Positions 46,759-55,835 of a DNA stretch of 64,000 bases are shown piece after piece; position 1 is the first letter of the stretch; each line of letters begins with the position of its first letter. A program made the translations under genes and the position numbers. The notes below the pieces were generated by a model. It was not told the origin of the DNA, ran no database searches, and saw nothing but the letters and a program-made list of their open reading frames with translations. The DNA is from Aquipuribacter sp051216895 (GTDB lineage: Bacteria; Actinomycetota; Actinomycetes; Actinomycetales; JBBAYJ01): the NCBI RefSeq assembly GCF_051216895.1, contig NZ_JBPKAO010000007.1:62001-126000 (forward strand), written 5' to 3'.

Positions 46759-48171
46759 GTGAGTGATGCCCGTGTCGACCAGCCCTACACCTACGACCGC
46801 CGGGAGCTCGTCGAGCCGGACTGGCGCCGCATGCCGGGCTGGTCCGACGTCACCGACGAGCAGTGGCGCGACGTGCAGTGGCAGCGCAGCCACTGCCTCA
46901 AGAACGTCCAGCAGCTGCGCGACGTCATGGGCGGCCTGCTGAGCGACGACGTCTACGACGACCTCGTCGCCGACCAGCAGCAGCGGGCCACCATGTCGAT
47001 GCTGCTGCCGCCGCAGATGATGAACACCATCGTCCCCAGCACCGGTCCGGACGGGATGCCGGCGCCCGGGGCCGCGTACTCCGAGGCGTTCCGCGCCGAC
47101 CCCGTCCGGCGGTACATGCTCCCGCTGCTCGGCGACCGGTTCGTCGAGTGGGCCTCGCACCCGTTCTCCAGCCGCGACTCCCTGCACGAGCACGACATGT
47201 GGGCCGTCGAGGGCCTGACCCACCGCTACCCCACCAAGGTGCTGGCCGAGGTCCTCCCGACCTGCCCGCAGTACTGCGGGCACTGCACCCGGATGGACCT
47301 GGTCGGCAACTCCACCCCCCAGGTCGAGAAGCTCAAGTTCACCCTCAAGCCCAACGACCGGCTGCAGGACATGCTCGACTACCTGCGCCGCACCCCCACG
47401 GTCCGCGACGTGGTGGTCTCCGGCGGCGACGTGGCCAACATGCCGTGGCCCCGGTTGGAGCAGTTCCTGGCCGCGCTGCTGGAGATCCCCAACATCCGCG
47501 ACATCCGCCTGGCCACCAAGGCGCTGATGGGGCTGCCCCAGCACTGGCTGTCCGCCCCCGTGGTGGAGGGCATGACCCGCGTCGCCGGCACCGCCCGCCG
47601 CCGCGGCGTCGCCCTCGCGATCCACACGCACGTCAACGCCGCCGGCTCCCTCACCCCGCTGGTGGCCGAGGCGGCCCGGGCGATGCACGAGGCCGGCGTG
47701 CGGGACGTCCGCAACCAGGGCGTGCTCATGCGCGGGGTCAACGACTCCCCCGAGGCGCTGCTCGACCTGTGCTTCGGGCTGCAGGACGAGGCGTCGATCA
47801 CGCCGTACTACTTCTACATGTGCGACATGATCCCCGCGGCCGAGCACTGGCGGACCTCGCTGGCCTCGGCCCAGGACCTGCAGCACGCGATCATGGGCTA
47901 CCTGCCGGGCTTCGCGACGCCCCGGATCGTCTGCGACGTGCCCTTCGTCGGCAAGCGCTGGGTGCACCAGGTCCACGCCTACGACACGGTCCGCGGCATC
48001 AGCGAGTGGACCAAGAACTACCGGACGTCGGTCGAGATGGACGACCCGGAGGCGTTGAGCCGGACCTTCCCGTACTACGACCCGATCGACACCCTGCCGC
48101 CCGAGGGCCAGGCCTGGTGGGCGGAGCGGGCCCGCCTGGACGCCGGTCTGGGCGTGCTCGTCGGCGGGTAG
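46759..48171 (+). CDS. kamA: lysine 2,3-aminomutase
   Basis: A radical-SAM, PLP-dependent enzyme that turns L-lysine into L-beta-lysine, the first step of the route. The 470-residue protein has the cluster Cys169, Cys173 and Cys176 (CPQYCGHC), the following TRMDLVGN, VVVSGGDVANMP for SAM binding and IHTHVNAAGSL in the PLP area. The N-terminal GWSDVTDEQWRDVQWQRSH is the normal KamA opening. It is transcribed away from kdd across a 72-bp shared promoter region. Confidence 0.92.
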   Translation: MSDARVDQPYTYDRRELVEPDWRRMPGWSDVTDEQWRDVQWQRSHCLKNVQQLRDVMGGLLSDDVYDDLVADQQQRATMSMLLPPQMMNTIVPSTGPDGMPAPGAAYSEAFRADPVRRYMLPLLGDRFVEWASHPFSSRDSLHEHDMWAVEGLTHRYPTKVLAEVLPTCPQYCGHCTRMDLVGNSTPQVEKLKFTLKPNDRLQDMLDYLRRTPTVRDVVVSGGDVANMPWPRLEQFLAALLEIPNIRDIRLATKALMGLPQHWLSAPVVEGMTRVAGTARRRGVALAIHTHVNAAGSLTPLVAEAARAMHEAGVRDVRNQGVLMRGVNDSPEALLDLCFGLQDEASITPYYFYMCDMIPAAEHWRTSLASAQDLQHAIMGYLPGFATPRIVCDVPFVGKRWVHQVHAYDTVRGISEWTKNYRTSVEMDDPEALSRTFPYYDPIDTLPPEGQAWWAERARLDAGLGVLVGG

Positions 48172-48209
48172 CCCTCAGGTCCGGGGGGCGGACGGCCGAT
48201 GTGCACCGC

Positions 48210-50435
48210 ATGTCGTCCGCCTCCCCACCGCCGCGCCGCGGTGGGGAGCGGGTCGAGGCCGACCGGAGGGCGCAGACCGCCGACGCGATCCTGCCCGCGC
48301 TGACGGCCGCCGCGTCGGTCCTGCTCCTCATGGCCGGGCTGCGCCTGGTCCTGGCGCCGCCGGAGGAGCTGCTGGTGGCGCTGGTCATGGCGGGGACCGG
48401 GGCGGTCCTCGGCGCCGTCCGCCTGGCCTGTGCGCACTCTGGGGTCCGGGGCGCGGTCCGCCGGTGCGCGGACGAGGTCGGCCTGGCGGCCTGCCTGCTG
48501 GCGTCGGTCCCGGCGTTCACCGAGCTGATGGTCACCGGCAGCCCGACCGCGGCCGGTGGGCTGGTCGTGTTCCTCCTGGCGACCGGGGCGCTGCTCAACG
48601 ACCGCCGGTACTCGCTGCTGGTGACGCTGGTCTGCCTGGCGCAGTGGCTGGCGGTCGCCGCGGCGCACGGGCTGCAGCAGGAGTGGGCCCCGCTGACCGT
48701 GCTCGTCCTGTGCGCCGCCGTGCTGGCCCGGGTGCTCAACGCCCTGCGCTGCCGAGCCGCGGACCAGCTGGCCACCGCGGAGGTCGCCATCCTCGAGGCC
48801 GCCGTCACCGACGACCTCACCGGCCTCGCCAACCGACGCGGGCTCCTCGCCGCCGGGGCCCCGCTGCTGCTCGCCGCCGACCGCGACGCCCCGCTCGCCT
48901 GCCTCTACCTGGACGTCGACGGGCTCAAGGCGACGAACGACCGGTTCGGGCACGCGGCCGGCGACGAGCTCGTGCGGGCCACGGCGCAGGCCCTGCTGAC
49001 GGTGCTGCGCCCGGGCGACGTGCGCGCCCGGCTGGGCGGTGACGAGTTCGCCGCGCTCCTGCCCGCCACCACCACGGCCGAGGCCGAGGCGCTGGCGGGA
49101 CGACTGCGCGTCGACCTGCTGCGGCGCGGTGTCCAGGCCAGCGCGGGCGTCGCCGGGACTGAGGGCAGCGGCACGGTCGAGGCCCTGCTCGACGCGGCCG
49201 ACGGCGCGATGTACGCGGTCAAGCAGGACCGACGGGCGCTGCCCCGGCCCCGGACCGCGGAGCCGACCCCGGCCGGGGCCGCGCCGGTCGCCGCACCCCT
49301 GGTCGGCCCGCACGCCGCCGCCGCACCCCCGGCCGCGCCGCACGCCGCACCCCTGGTCCCGACGCCGGCCGAGCGCCACGGCACCGCCCGTCCGAGGCGT
49401 CGCTGGACCGACCCCGCCGCCGCCTCACGGGCGGACGTCCGGGACCTCACCCGCGCGGGGACCTGGCTGCACCTGGCCGTCGCGCCGATCCACCTGCTGC
49501 TGCTGGACGCCACCGCCGGGCCGGTCATGGCCGCCGTCAGCACGGTCGTGGCGGTGGGCATGGCCTCGCTGCACGTGCTCACGGTCGTGCCGCGGCTGCG
49601 CGGCTGGTCCGGCCGCCACGCCGACCTGCTGATGTGCGTGGCCATGCTCCTGCTGGGCGGCGAGACCGTGCTGTACGGCCACGTCGTCGCGCAGCCCTGG
49701 GCCTCCCTGACGGTCGTGCTGGCCGTGGTGGCCGCGGGGGGCACGCTGGTCCCGCGCGGCCACATGGCCCTCACCTGCCTGCTGGCGCTGGCCGGCTGGA
49801 CGACGATCCTGCTCGTGCAGCCCGGCACCTGGACCTGGTCCGGGTACCCCGTGCTGGTGTCGGTCGCGGTGGCGGTCCTGCTGCACGTCACCCACCACCG
49901 CACCGTCGACCGCCTCACGGCCGCCCAGGCGCGGGTGCGCCTCGCCGCCCTGACCGACGAGCTGACCGGTCTGCGCAACCGACGAGGGTTCGAGGCCGAC
50001 GGTCGGCCCGTGGTCGAGGTGTCGCTGCGGCGCGGCGAGCACGTGAGCATGCTGTACCTGGACCTGGACGGCCTCAAGGAGATCAACGACGTGCAGGGCC
50101 ACGCCGCCGGCGACCGGTTGATCGTCACCGCGGCCCGCGTGCTGCGTCGCGGCGTCGGTCCGGAGGACCTGTGCGCCCGCCTCGGCGGGGACGAGTTCAC
50201 CGTGCTGCTGCACGGCTGCCCCCCGACCGAGGTGCCCGGGCGGGTGCGGTGGCTGCAGTCCGCCCTGGCGGTGGAGCAGGTCCACGCCAGCATCGGGGTC
50301 GCGCACCTGCCCCGGGACGGCACGTCCCTGGACGGGCTGGTGCAGCACGCGGACCAGGTGATGCTGCAGGTCAAGCAGGCCCGACGGGCGGCGCGCCCCG
50401 ACGGGGCTCAGATCCTGGGCGGCCGGTCCTCGTAG
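48210..50435 (+). CDS. tandem membrane-anchored double GGDEF protein
   Basis: A 741-residue protein built from two copies of (membrane helices + GGDEF). First half: helices about 25-190, GGDEF at 276-280 with LDVDGLKATNDRFGHAAGDE before it and an RxxD inhibition site (RPGD). A disordered Ala/Pro-rich linker follows (about 340-400). Second half: helices about 415-560, GGDEF at 659-663 with LDLDGLKEINDVQGHAAGD; its inhibition-site Arg is replaced by Gly (GPED). Both halves look able to make c-di-GMP, but only the first can be product-inhibited. ATG 48210 is used; GTG 48201 is possible. It overlaps the convergent AsnC gene by 28 bases. Confidence 0.88.
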   Translation: MSSASPPPRRGGERVEADRRAQTADAILPALTAAASVLLLMAGLRLVLAPPEELLVALVMAGTGAVLGAVRLACAHSGVRGAVRRCADEVGLAACLLASVPAFTELMVTGSPTAAGGLVVFLLATGALLNDRRYSLLVTLVCLAQWLAVAAAHGLQQEWAPLTVLVLCAAVLARVLNALRCRAADQLATAEVAILEAAVTDDLTGLANRRGLLAAGAPLLLAADRDAPLACLYLDVDGLKATNDRFGHAAGDELVRATAQALLTVLRPGDVRARLGGDEFAALLPATTTAEAEALAGRLRVDLLRRGVQASAGVAGTEGSGTVEALLDAADGAMYAVKQDRRALPRPRTAEPTPAGAAPVAAPLVGPHAAAAPPAAPHAAPLVPTPAERHGTARPRRRWTDPAAASRADVRDLTRAGTWLHLAVAPIHLLLLDATAGPVMAAVSTVVAVGMASLHVLTVVPRLRGWSGRHADLLMCVAMLLLGGETVLYGHVVAQPWASLTVVLAVVAAGGTLVPRGHMALTCLLALAGWTTILLVQPGTWTWSGYPVLVSVAVAVLLHVTHHRTVDRLTAAQARVRLAALTDELTGLRNRRGFEADGRPVVEVSLRRGEHVSMLYLDLDGLKEINDVQGHAAGDRLIVTAARVLRRGVGPEDLCARLGGDEFTVLLHGCPPTEVPGRVRWLQSALAVEQVHASIGVAHLPRDGTSLDGLVQHADQVMLQVKQARRAARPDGAQILGGRSS

Positions 50436-50875
50436 GGGGTGCTCAGCACGACGGTCGTCCGCGTCGACACCCCGGCCTTCTGCCGGATGGTCGTGAGCAG
50501 GTCCTCGAGGATGGCCGGGGACGCCACCCGCACCTTGATCATGTAGTTGGCCTCGCCCGCCACCGCGTGGATGGCCTCGACCTCCACCAGGTCCTCCAGC
50601 CGCACGGGGACGTCGTCCGGGGCGGACTGGTCCAGCGGCGTCAGCGAGATGAAGGCCGTCAGCGGCAGCCCGAGCGACGTCGCGTCCACGACCGCCCGGT
50701 AGCCCCGCAGGACACCCCGCTGCTCCAGGCGGCGGACACGGTGGTGGACGGCCGAGGTCGACAACCCGGTCAGCTTGCCCAGGTCGGTGTACGACATCCG
50801 CCCGTCGCTGGACAGCGCCCGGACGATGGAGCGGTCCAGGTCGTCGACGAAGGCCTTGCCGTCGATCGTGGTCAT
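50408..50875 (-). CDS. AsnC/Lrp-family regulator
   Basis: A 155-residue feast/famine regulator with an N-terminal helix-turn-helix (LGKLTGLSTSAVHHRVRRLEQRG) and a C-terminal RAM domain (VEAIHAVAGEANYMIKVR) that binds an amino acid. A TAGTGT box ends seven bases before ATG 50875, so it has its own leaderless promoter, separate from the acyl-CoA dehydrogenase gene that ends in a terminator-like hairpin upstream. Being 4 kb from the lysine genes, it may sense lysine or a breakdown product; this is inference. Confidence 0.9.
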   Translation of the reverse strand: MTTIDGKAFVDDLDRSIVRALSSDGRMSYTDLGKLTGLSTSAVHHRVRRLEQRGVLRGYRAVVDATSLGLPLTAFISLTPLDQSAPDDVPVRLEDLVEVEAIHAVAGEANYMIKVRVASPAILEDLLTTIRQKAGVSTRTTVVLSTPYEDRPPRI

Positions 50876-50930
50876 CGCCGCACACTAAGCCAGCGGGAGG
50901 TAACGACGGTGCAACGATCTGCGAGGCACG

Positions 50931-50974
50931 GGGGCTGACGCAGCAAGCACCGCCTGCGGCGGCGTCTCAGCCCC
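50931..50974 (-). terminator. hairpin overlapping the acyl-CoA dehydrogenase stop
   Basis: GGGGCTG (50931-50937) pairs with CAGCCCC (50968-50974), and ACGC inside pairs with GCGT with a small bulge. The hairpin includes the stop codon of the acyl-CoA dehydrogenase gene and lies before the AsnC promoter, so it should end that transcript. There is no U-tract. Confidence 0.5.
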
Positions 50975-52172
50975 GCGCCAGCGCCCCGGCGACGACCACC
51001 CGCTGGACCTGGTTGGTGCCCTCGACGATCTGCAGCAGCTTGGCCTCGCGCATCAGCCGCTCCGCGCGGTGGTCGGTGACGTAGCCGGCGCCGCCCAGCA
51101 CCTGCACCGCGTCGGTGGTCACCCGGACCGCCGCGTCGGTGCAGAACGTCTTGGCCATCGACGCCGTGGCCCGGACCCTCGTGGGGTCGTCCCCAGCGTC
51201 CAGCAGGCGCGCACCGTCCAGGTAGAGCGCCCGCGACGCGGCCACCGCCGTCGCCATGTCGGCCAGCATGAACCCGAGGCCCTGGAAGTCGATGATGCGG
51301 CGGCCGAACTGCTCCCGCTCGCGCGCGTAGGCCACGGCGTCCTCCAGCGCGGCCTGCGCCAGCCCGACCGCCACCGCGGCGATGCCCAGGCGACCGGCGT
51401 CCAGCGCCGACTTGGCCAGGCGGAACCCCTCGCCCTCGGTGCCCAGCAGCCGGTCGCCGTCCACCCGGACGCCGTCGAACGTGACCTGCGCCGTGCGCGA
51501 CCCGGCGAAACCCATCTTGTGCTCGGGCGGGGCCACGCTGATCCCCTCGGCGTCGGCGGGCACCAGGAACGCCGAGATCCCCGTGCTGGGCGCCCCGCCC
51601 TCGGGTGCGGGGGACGTGCGGGCGAACACCGTGTAGCTGTCGGCCATGCCGCCGTGGGTGATCCAGGCCTTGGTGCCGTGCAGGCGCCAGCCGTCGCCGT
51701 CCCGCTCCGCGCGGGTGCGCATCGCGGCGGCGTCGGAGCCGGAGTCGGACTCCGACAGGCAGTAGGCCGCGAGCAGCTCGCCGCCCAGCAGGTCCGGCAG
51801 CCACCGCTGCACCTGCTCGGGCGTACCCGCCAGGGCCAGGCCGTGGCAGGCGAGGACGTGGACGCTGGTGCCCATCGCGACGGTCCCCCAGCAGCGGGCC
51901 AGCTCCTCCAGCACCTGCAGGTAGACGACGTAGGGCTGCCCGCCCCCGCCGTGCTCCGGGTCGTAGGGCAGGCCCAGCAGACCCGCCTTGCCCAGCAACC
52001 GGTAGGCGTCGCGGGGGTACTCCTGCAGCCGGGCGGCGCGGTCCTCGGCCTCGGCGGCCACGGGCGCCAGCTCGGCGTCGGCGATCTCGCGCACGAGCGC
52101 GAGGAGCTCGGTGGCCTCGTCGGTGGGCAGGTCACGGGCGGGGGCGGGGAAGGGTCGTCGTCGACCGGTCAC
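50967..52172 (-). CDS. acyl-CoA dehydrogenase
   Basis: An FAD enzyme of 401 residues that introduces the 2,3 double bond in acyl-CoA. It has AYCLSESDSGSDAAAMRT (first signature), ITHGGMADSYTVF, and the late REAKLLQIVEGTNQVQR whose Glu is the catalytic base in short-chain members. In the neighbourhood of Kal it could act between butyryl-CoA and crotonyl-CoA, though its chain length is not readable and it may be unrelated. GAGGA lies nine bases before GTG 52172. Confidence 0.9.
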   Translation of the reverse strand: MTGRRRPFPAPARDLPTDEATELLALVREIADAELAPVAAEAEDRAARLQEYPRDAYRLLGKAGLLGLPYDPEHGGGGQPYVVYLQVLEELARCWGTVAMGTSVHVLACHGLALAGTPEQVQRWLPDLLGGELLAAYCLSESDSGSDAAAMRTRAERDGDGWRLHGTKAWITHGGMADSYTVFARTSPAPEGGAPSTGISAFLVPADAEGISVAPPEHKMGFAGSRTAQVTFDGVRVDGDRLLGTEGEGFRLAKSALDAGRLGIAAVAVGLAQAALEDAVAYAREREQFGRRIIDFQGLGFMLADMATAVAASRALYLDGARLLDAGDDPTRVRATASMAKTFCTDAAVRVTTDAVQVLGGAGYVTDHRAERLMREAKLLQIVEGTNQVQRVVVAGALARG

Positions 52173-52288
52173 GGGCGTTCCTCGGGGTGTGAGGGGTGGT
52201 GGGGTGCCGCGGGGTGGCGGCTGGGGTCACGATAACCGGGCGTGCGCGGCCTCGCCCGGTCGTCGGCCCGGCCTGCCAGCATGAGCGC

Positions 52289-53224
52289 GTGAGCAGACTG
52301 CTGGCCGTCGACGCCGCCACGTTGTACTTCCGGGCCTTCTACGGCGTGCCCTCCTCGGTCCGGGCGCCGGACGGCTCGCCGGTCAACGCGTTGCGCGGGT
52401 ACCTCGACATGACGGCGATGCTGCTGGAGCGGTTCTCCCCCGCGGCCTACGCCGCCTGCTGGGACGCGGACTGGCGCCCCGCCTGGCGGACCGACCTCAT
52501 CCCGTCCTACAAGGCCCACCGGGTCGCCGAGGGCCAGGAGGAGGAGGTCCCCGACGAGCTGTCGCCGCAGGTGCCGCTCATCGCCGAGGCCCTGGCGCTG
52601 CTGGGCCTGCCGCGGGTCGAGGCCGCGGGGATGGAGGCCGACGACGTCTGCGCGACGGTCGCGCGGCGGTGGACCGACGCGGGTCTCGGTCCGGTGGACG
52701 TGGTCAGCGGGGACCGTGACCTGCTGCAGCTGGTCGACGACGAGGCCGGGGTCCGGGTGGTCTACGTGGCCAAGGGCGTCAAGGACGCGCCCGCCATGAC
52801 CGGGGCGGACCTGCTGCACCGGTACGGGGTCGCCGACGGTCGCGCGTACCTGCACATGTCCGTGCTGCGTGGCGACCCCTCCGACGGGTTGCCCGGCATC
52901 GCCGGGATCGGCGAGAAGTCCGCGGCGGACCTGATCGCCCAGCACGGCGACCTGCACGCGGTGATGGCCGCCGCGGCCGACCCCGACCGTCCCATGACGC
53001 CGGCCCGGCGCGCGAGGCTGGTCGGCTCGCTCACCTACGTCCTGGCGGCGCTGCAGGTCGTCAGCGGGGTGGACGACGCCGACGTCGTGCCACCGGCCAC
53101 CGACGACTGGCTGGTCCGGGGGCCGGCCGACGACGACGCGGTGACGGCGTTCGGCGAGCGGTGGGGCTGCGCGCGTCAGATGGCCCGCGTCGCCGAGCTG
53201 GCCCGCACGGCCGCGACCCGCTGA
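52289..53224 (+). CDS. 5'-3' exonuclease (FEN-like, PolA N-terminal type)
   Basis: A 311-residue stand-alone exonuclease like the N-terminal domain of DNA polymerase I. Metal-binding acidic clusters are VDAATLYFRAFYG, MEADDVCATVARR and SGDRDLLQLVDD, and the helix-hairpin-helix PGIAGIGEKSAADLIAQHG follows. Such proteins process flaps and Okazaki-fragment ends beside PolA. GTG 52289 gives a normal start. It converges with the ECF genes. Confidence 0.92.
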   Translation: MSRLLAVDAATLYFRAFYGVPSSVRAPDGSPVNALRGYLDMTAMLLERFSPAAYAACWDADWRPAWRTDLIPSYKAHRVAEGQEEEVPDELSPQVPLIAEALALLGLPRVEAAGMEADDVCATVARRWTDAGLGPVDVVSGDRDLLQLVDDEAGVRVVYVAKGVKDAPAMTGADLLHRYGVADGRAYLHMSVLRGDPSDGLPGIAGIGEKSAADLIAQHGDLHAVMAAAADPDRPMTPARRARLVGSLTYVLAALQVVSGVDDADVVPPATDDWLVRGPADDDAVTAFGERWGCARQMARVAELARTAATR

Positions 53225-53258
53225 GCCCCGGGTGGTCGCCCGGGTCCACCACCACCGG
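53225..53258. terminator. hairpin between the exonuclease and EcfT genes
   Basis: GGTGGT (53231-53236) can pair with ACCACC (53248-53253), with flanking CCGG/CCGG that may lengthen the stem, in the 41-bp gap between two convergent genes. It probably ends transcription in both directions. Confidence 0.35.
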
Positions 53259-53265
53259 CCTCCCC

Positions 53266-54081
53266 TCACCCGGTGAGCGCACCGGGACCGTCCAGCAGGT
53301 CCAGCGACCACCCCAGCAGCAGGACGGCCACCATCACCACCAGCACGGAGCCCGCGAACCACGCGTCGCGGGCCCGCAGCGGCGCCGGGCGCCAGGTGGT
53401 GCGCGGCTGCAGCCCCAGGCCCCTCGACTCCAGGGACTGCGCGAGCCGCTCACCGCGTCGGACCGACACCACCAGCAGCGTGAACACGACGCCGGCCAGG
53501 AACCGGGGCGAGCGCGGCAGCCGGCCGTCGGTGCGCAGCGGGGCCCGCACGGCGTGGGCCTGCCGGATGGTCTGCCACTCCTGCGGCATCTGCTGCAGCA
53601 TCCGGTAGCCGGCCAGCAGGGCGTGCGTCACCCGCGCCCCCAGCCGCGCGTTCTGGTGCAGGCTGGTCATGAGCGCCACCGGCCCGGTCGAGGCGATGAA
53701 CCCGATCGCCAGCACCCCGATGAGCAGGGTCCGGGCCGCCAGCGCCGACCCCACCTCCACCCCCTCGACCGTGACCCGCAGCACCCCCCAGCGCCAGAGC
53801 ACCTCCCCCGGCCGGCTCAGGACGTTGACCAGGAGCAGCCCGGTCGCGAAGGCGACGAACGGCAGGTGGGCCAGGGCGAGCGTCCGGGCGGGCAGCCGCG
53901 TGCCCGCCGCCACCGCGACCAGGCCGAGCAGGTACAGCACCGTGGGCACGAACGGGTGCAGCACCAGCAGCATGGCGGCCGACACCACGACCAGGACGCC
54001 CAGCTTGACCGTGGGGTCGACGCGCCCCAGCGGGGACGGCGCGGCCCGCTCGTCGGGGGCGAGCCGGGCGGTGGCGCTCAT
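53266..54081 (-). CDS. ykoC: ECF transporter membrane component EcfT (YkoC-type)
   Basis: The 271-residue energy-coupling membrane protein with five to six helices. The two cytoplasmic Ala-Arg-Gly-like coupling motifs are seen as QAHAVRAPL and QSLESRGLG, which contact the ATPases. It is the last gene of ykoF-ykoE-ykoD-ykoC under a TPP riboswitch. Its ATG overlaps the ykoD stop. Confidence 0.9.
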   Translation of the reverse strand: MSATARLAPDERAAPSPLGRVDPTVKLGVLVVVSAAMLLVLHPFVPTVLYLLGLVAVAAGTRLPARTLALAHLPFVAFATGLLLVNVLSRPGEVLWRWGVLRVTVEGVEVGSALAARTLLIGVLAIGFIASTGPVALMTSLHQNARLGARVTHALLAGYRMLQQMPQEWQTIRQAHAVRAPLRTDGRLPRSPRFLAGVVFTLLVVSVRRGERLAQSLESRGLGLQPRTTWRPAPLRARDAWFAGSVLVVMVAVLLLGWSLDLLDGPGALTG

Positions 54082-55835
54082 GCGGGCACCACCGCCGGGC
54101 CCACCGCGGGCAGCCCGTCCAGGCGCTGCAGGACCCGGGCCAGCCCCGCGGGGTCCTCCCCCGGCAGCTCCGCCAGCAGCCAGGCCACCAGCGCGGGCAG
54201 GCGCAGCCCTGCGCCCTCCAGCACGTCGGGACGGCGGAGGACGTCGACCGTGGGGCCGTCGGCCAGGACGCCGTCACGGGCCAGGACGACCAGCCGGTCG
54301 GCCACGGCCGCCACGCTGCGCAGGTCGTGGCTCACCAGCAGCACGGCCCGCCCGGCGGCCGCCTCGCGCCGCAGGGTCTGCAGCGTGGCCGCGGTGTCAC
54401 GGCGGTCCAGGCCCAGCGTCGGCTCGTCCAGCAGCAGGCAGGGCCGGTCGTGGGCCAGCACGGCGGCCAGCCCGACGCGCCGCTTCTCCCCGCCCGACAA
54501 CCGGTACGGGCTCTGGTCGCCCAGGTGCTCCAGGCGGTGGTCCCGCAGGGCCGCCGCGACGGTGGCGGCCGAGGTCGCGGGGTCGAGTCCGTGGGCCACC
54601 TCCTGGCGGACGGTCGTGGCCAGCAGCTGGTGCTCGGCGTGCTGGAACACCATCCCCGGGCGCGCCCCCTGCACCGTGCCGGCCGCGGGGGCCAGCAGCC
54701 CGGCCAGGGTCAGCAGCAGCGAGGACTTGCCCACCCCGTTGGCCCCCAGGACCGCGACGACCTCACCGGCGTGCAGCCGCAGGTCGACGTCGCGCAGCAG
54801 CGCCGGGGTCGGCCCGGGCGGCGGGGGGCGTCGACGCAGCCCCCGGCGACGCGCCCGCGCGGGGTCGGCGTGGCGGCGGTCCCGCACCGCCAGCCCTCGG
54901 GCGTACAGCACGACCTCCCCCGGTGGGGTCGGGCCGAGCCCCGGTGGGGTCGGACCGTGCCCGTCCCCCGCCACGAGCTCGCGCAGCAGCGCCCGGTTGG
55001 CCGCCGCGGCCAGCCCGCCGGCCACCCCGGTGACGGCGTGCAGCTCGGCCTCCAGCGGCAGCCAGCACCCCCCGGCCCGGAGCTCCGCCGAACGACCGAG
55101 CAGGACCTCGGCGGTCGGGCCGTCGGCCACCACGCGGCCCTGCTCCGACAGCACCACCGAGCGGTCGGGCAGCCCCGCGGTCCCCGCCTCCCCGGCCAGC
55201 TCGTCCAGGCGGTGCTCGACCATGACCACGGCCGGTCGGTCGTGGGCCACGACGGACCGCACGGCCGCACGGACGGCGGCCACCCCTGCCGGGTCGAGCA
55301 TCGAGGTCGGCTCGTCCAGCAGCAGGACGCGGGGCCGCGCGGCCAGGGCCGCGGCCAGCGCGACCCGCTGCGACTCCCCACCGGACAGCCACGCCGTGGG
55401 CCGGGCCAGCAGGTGCTCCGCGTCCACCAGCGCCAGGACCTCCCGCACCCGCGGGCCGATCCGGTCCGGGTCGACGGCCTGGTTCTCCAGCGGCAGCGCC
55501 ACCTCGGTGTCCACGTGGGGCAGGCAGACCGCGCCCGTCGGGTCCTGGGCCAGCACCCCGACCTGCCGGGAGAGCTCGACGACCGTGGTGCCCGCGGTGT
55601 CGACGCCGCCCACGACCACCCGTCCCGTGGTCCGGGCGGTGACCGTGTGGGGCACCACCCCGGTGATGGTCTGCAGCACCGTGGACTTGCCGCACCCCGA
55701 GGCCCCCAGCAGGAGCACCTGCTCCCCCGGGGCCAGGTCGAGGTCGACGTCGCGCAGGACGTCCTCGCCACGGCGGGGGAACCCCACGCCGACGCGCTCG
55801 AGCCGGACCGCGGGGTCGACGCCGTCCTCAGGCAC
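54078..55835 (-). CDS. ykoD: fused double ATPase of the ECF transporter (YkoD-type)
   Basis: A 585-residue fusion of two ABC ATPases, replacing EcfA and EcfA'. The first module has LLGASGCGKSTVL near 33, LSGGESQRVALA and LLLDEPTSMLD; the second has LGANGVGKSSLLL, LSGGEKRRVGLA and LLLDEPTLGLD. The linker between the modules (about 240-310) is Arg/Pro-rich. GTG 55835 overlaps the ykoE stop by 8 bases. Confidence 0.92.
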   Translation of the reverse strand: MPEDGVDPAVRLERVGVGFPRRGEDVLRDVDLDLAPGEQVLLLGASGCGKSTVLQTITGVVPHTVTARTTGRVVVGGVDTAGTTVVELSRQVGVLAQDPTGAVCLPHVDTEVALPLENQAVDPDRIGPRVREVLALVDAEHLLARPTAWLSGGESQRVALAAALAARPRVLLLDEPTSMLDPAGVAAVRAAVRSVVAHDRPAVVMVEHRLDELAGEAGTAGLPDRSVVLSEQGRVVADGPTAEVLLGRSAELRAGGCWLPLEAELHAVTGVAGGLAAAANRALLRELVAGDGHGPTPPGLGPTPPGEVVLYARGLAVRDRRHADPARARRRGLRRRPPPPGPTPALLRDVDLRLHAGEVVAVLGANGVGKSSLLLTLAGLLAPAAGTVQGARPGMVFQHAEHQLLATTVRQEVAHGLDPATSAATVAAALRDHRLEHLGDQSPYRLSGGEKRRVGLAAVLAHDRPCLLLDEPTLGLDRRDTAATLQTLRREAAAGRAVLLVSHDLRSVAAVADRLVVLARDGVLADGPTVDVLRRPDVLEGAGLRLPALVAWLLAELPGEDPAGLARVLQRLDGLPAVGPAVVPA

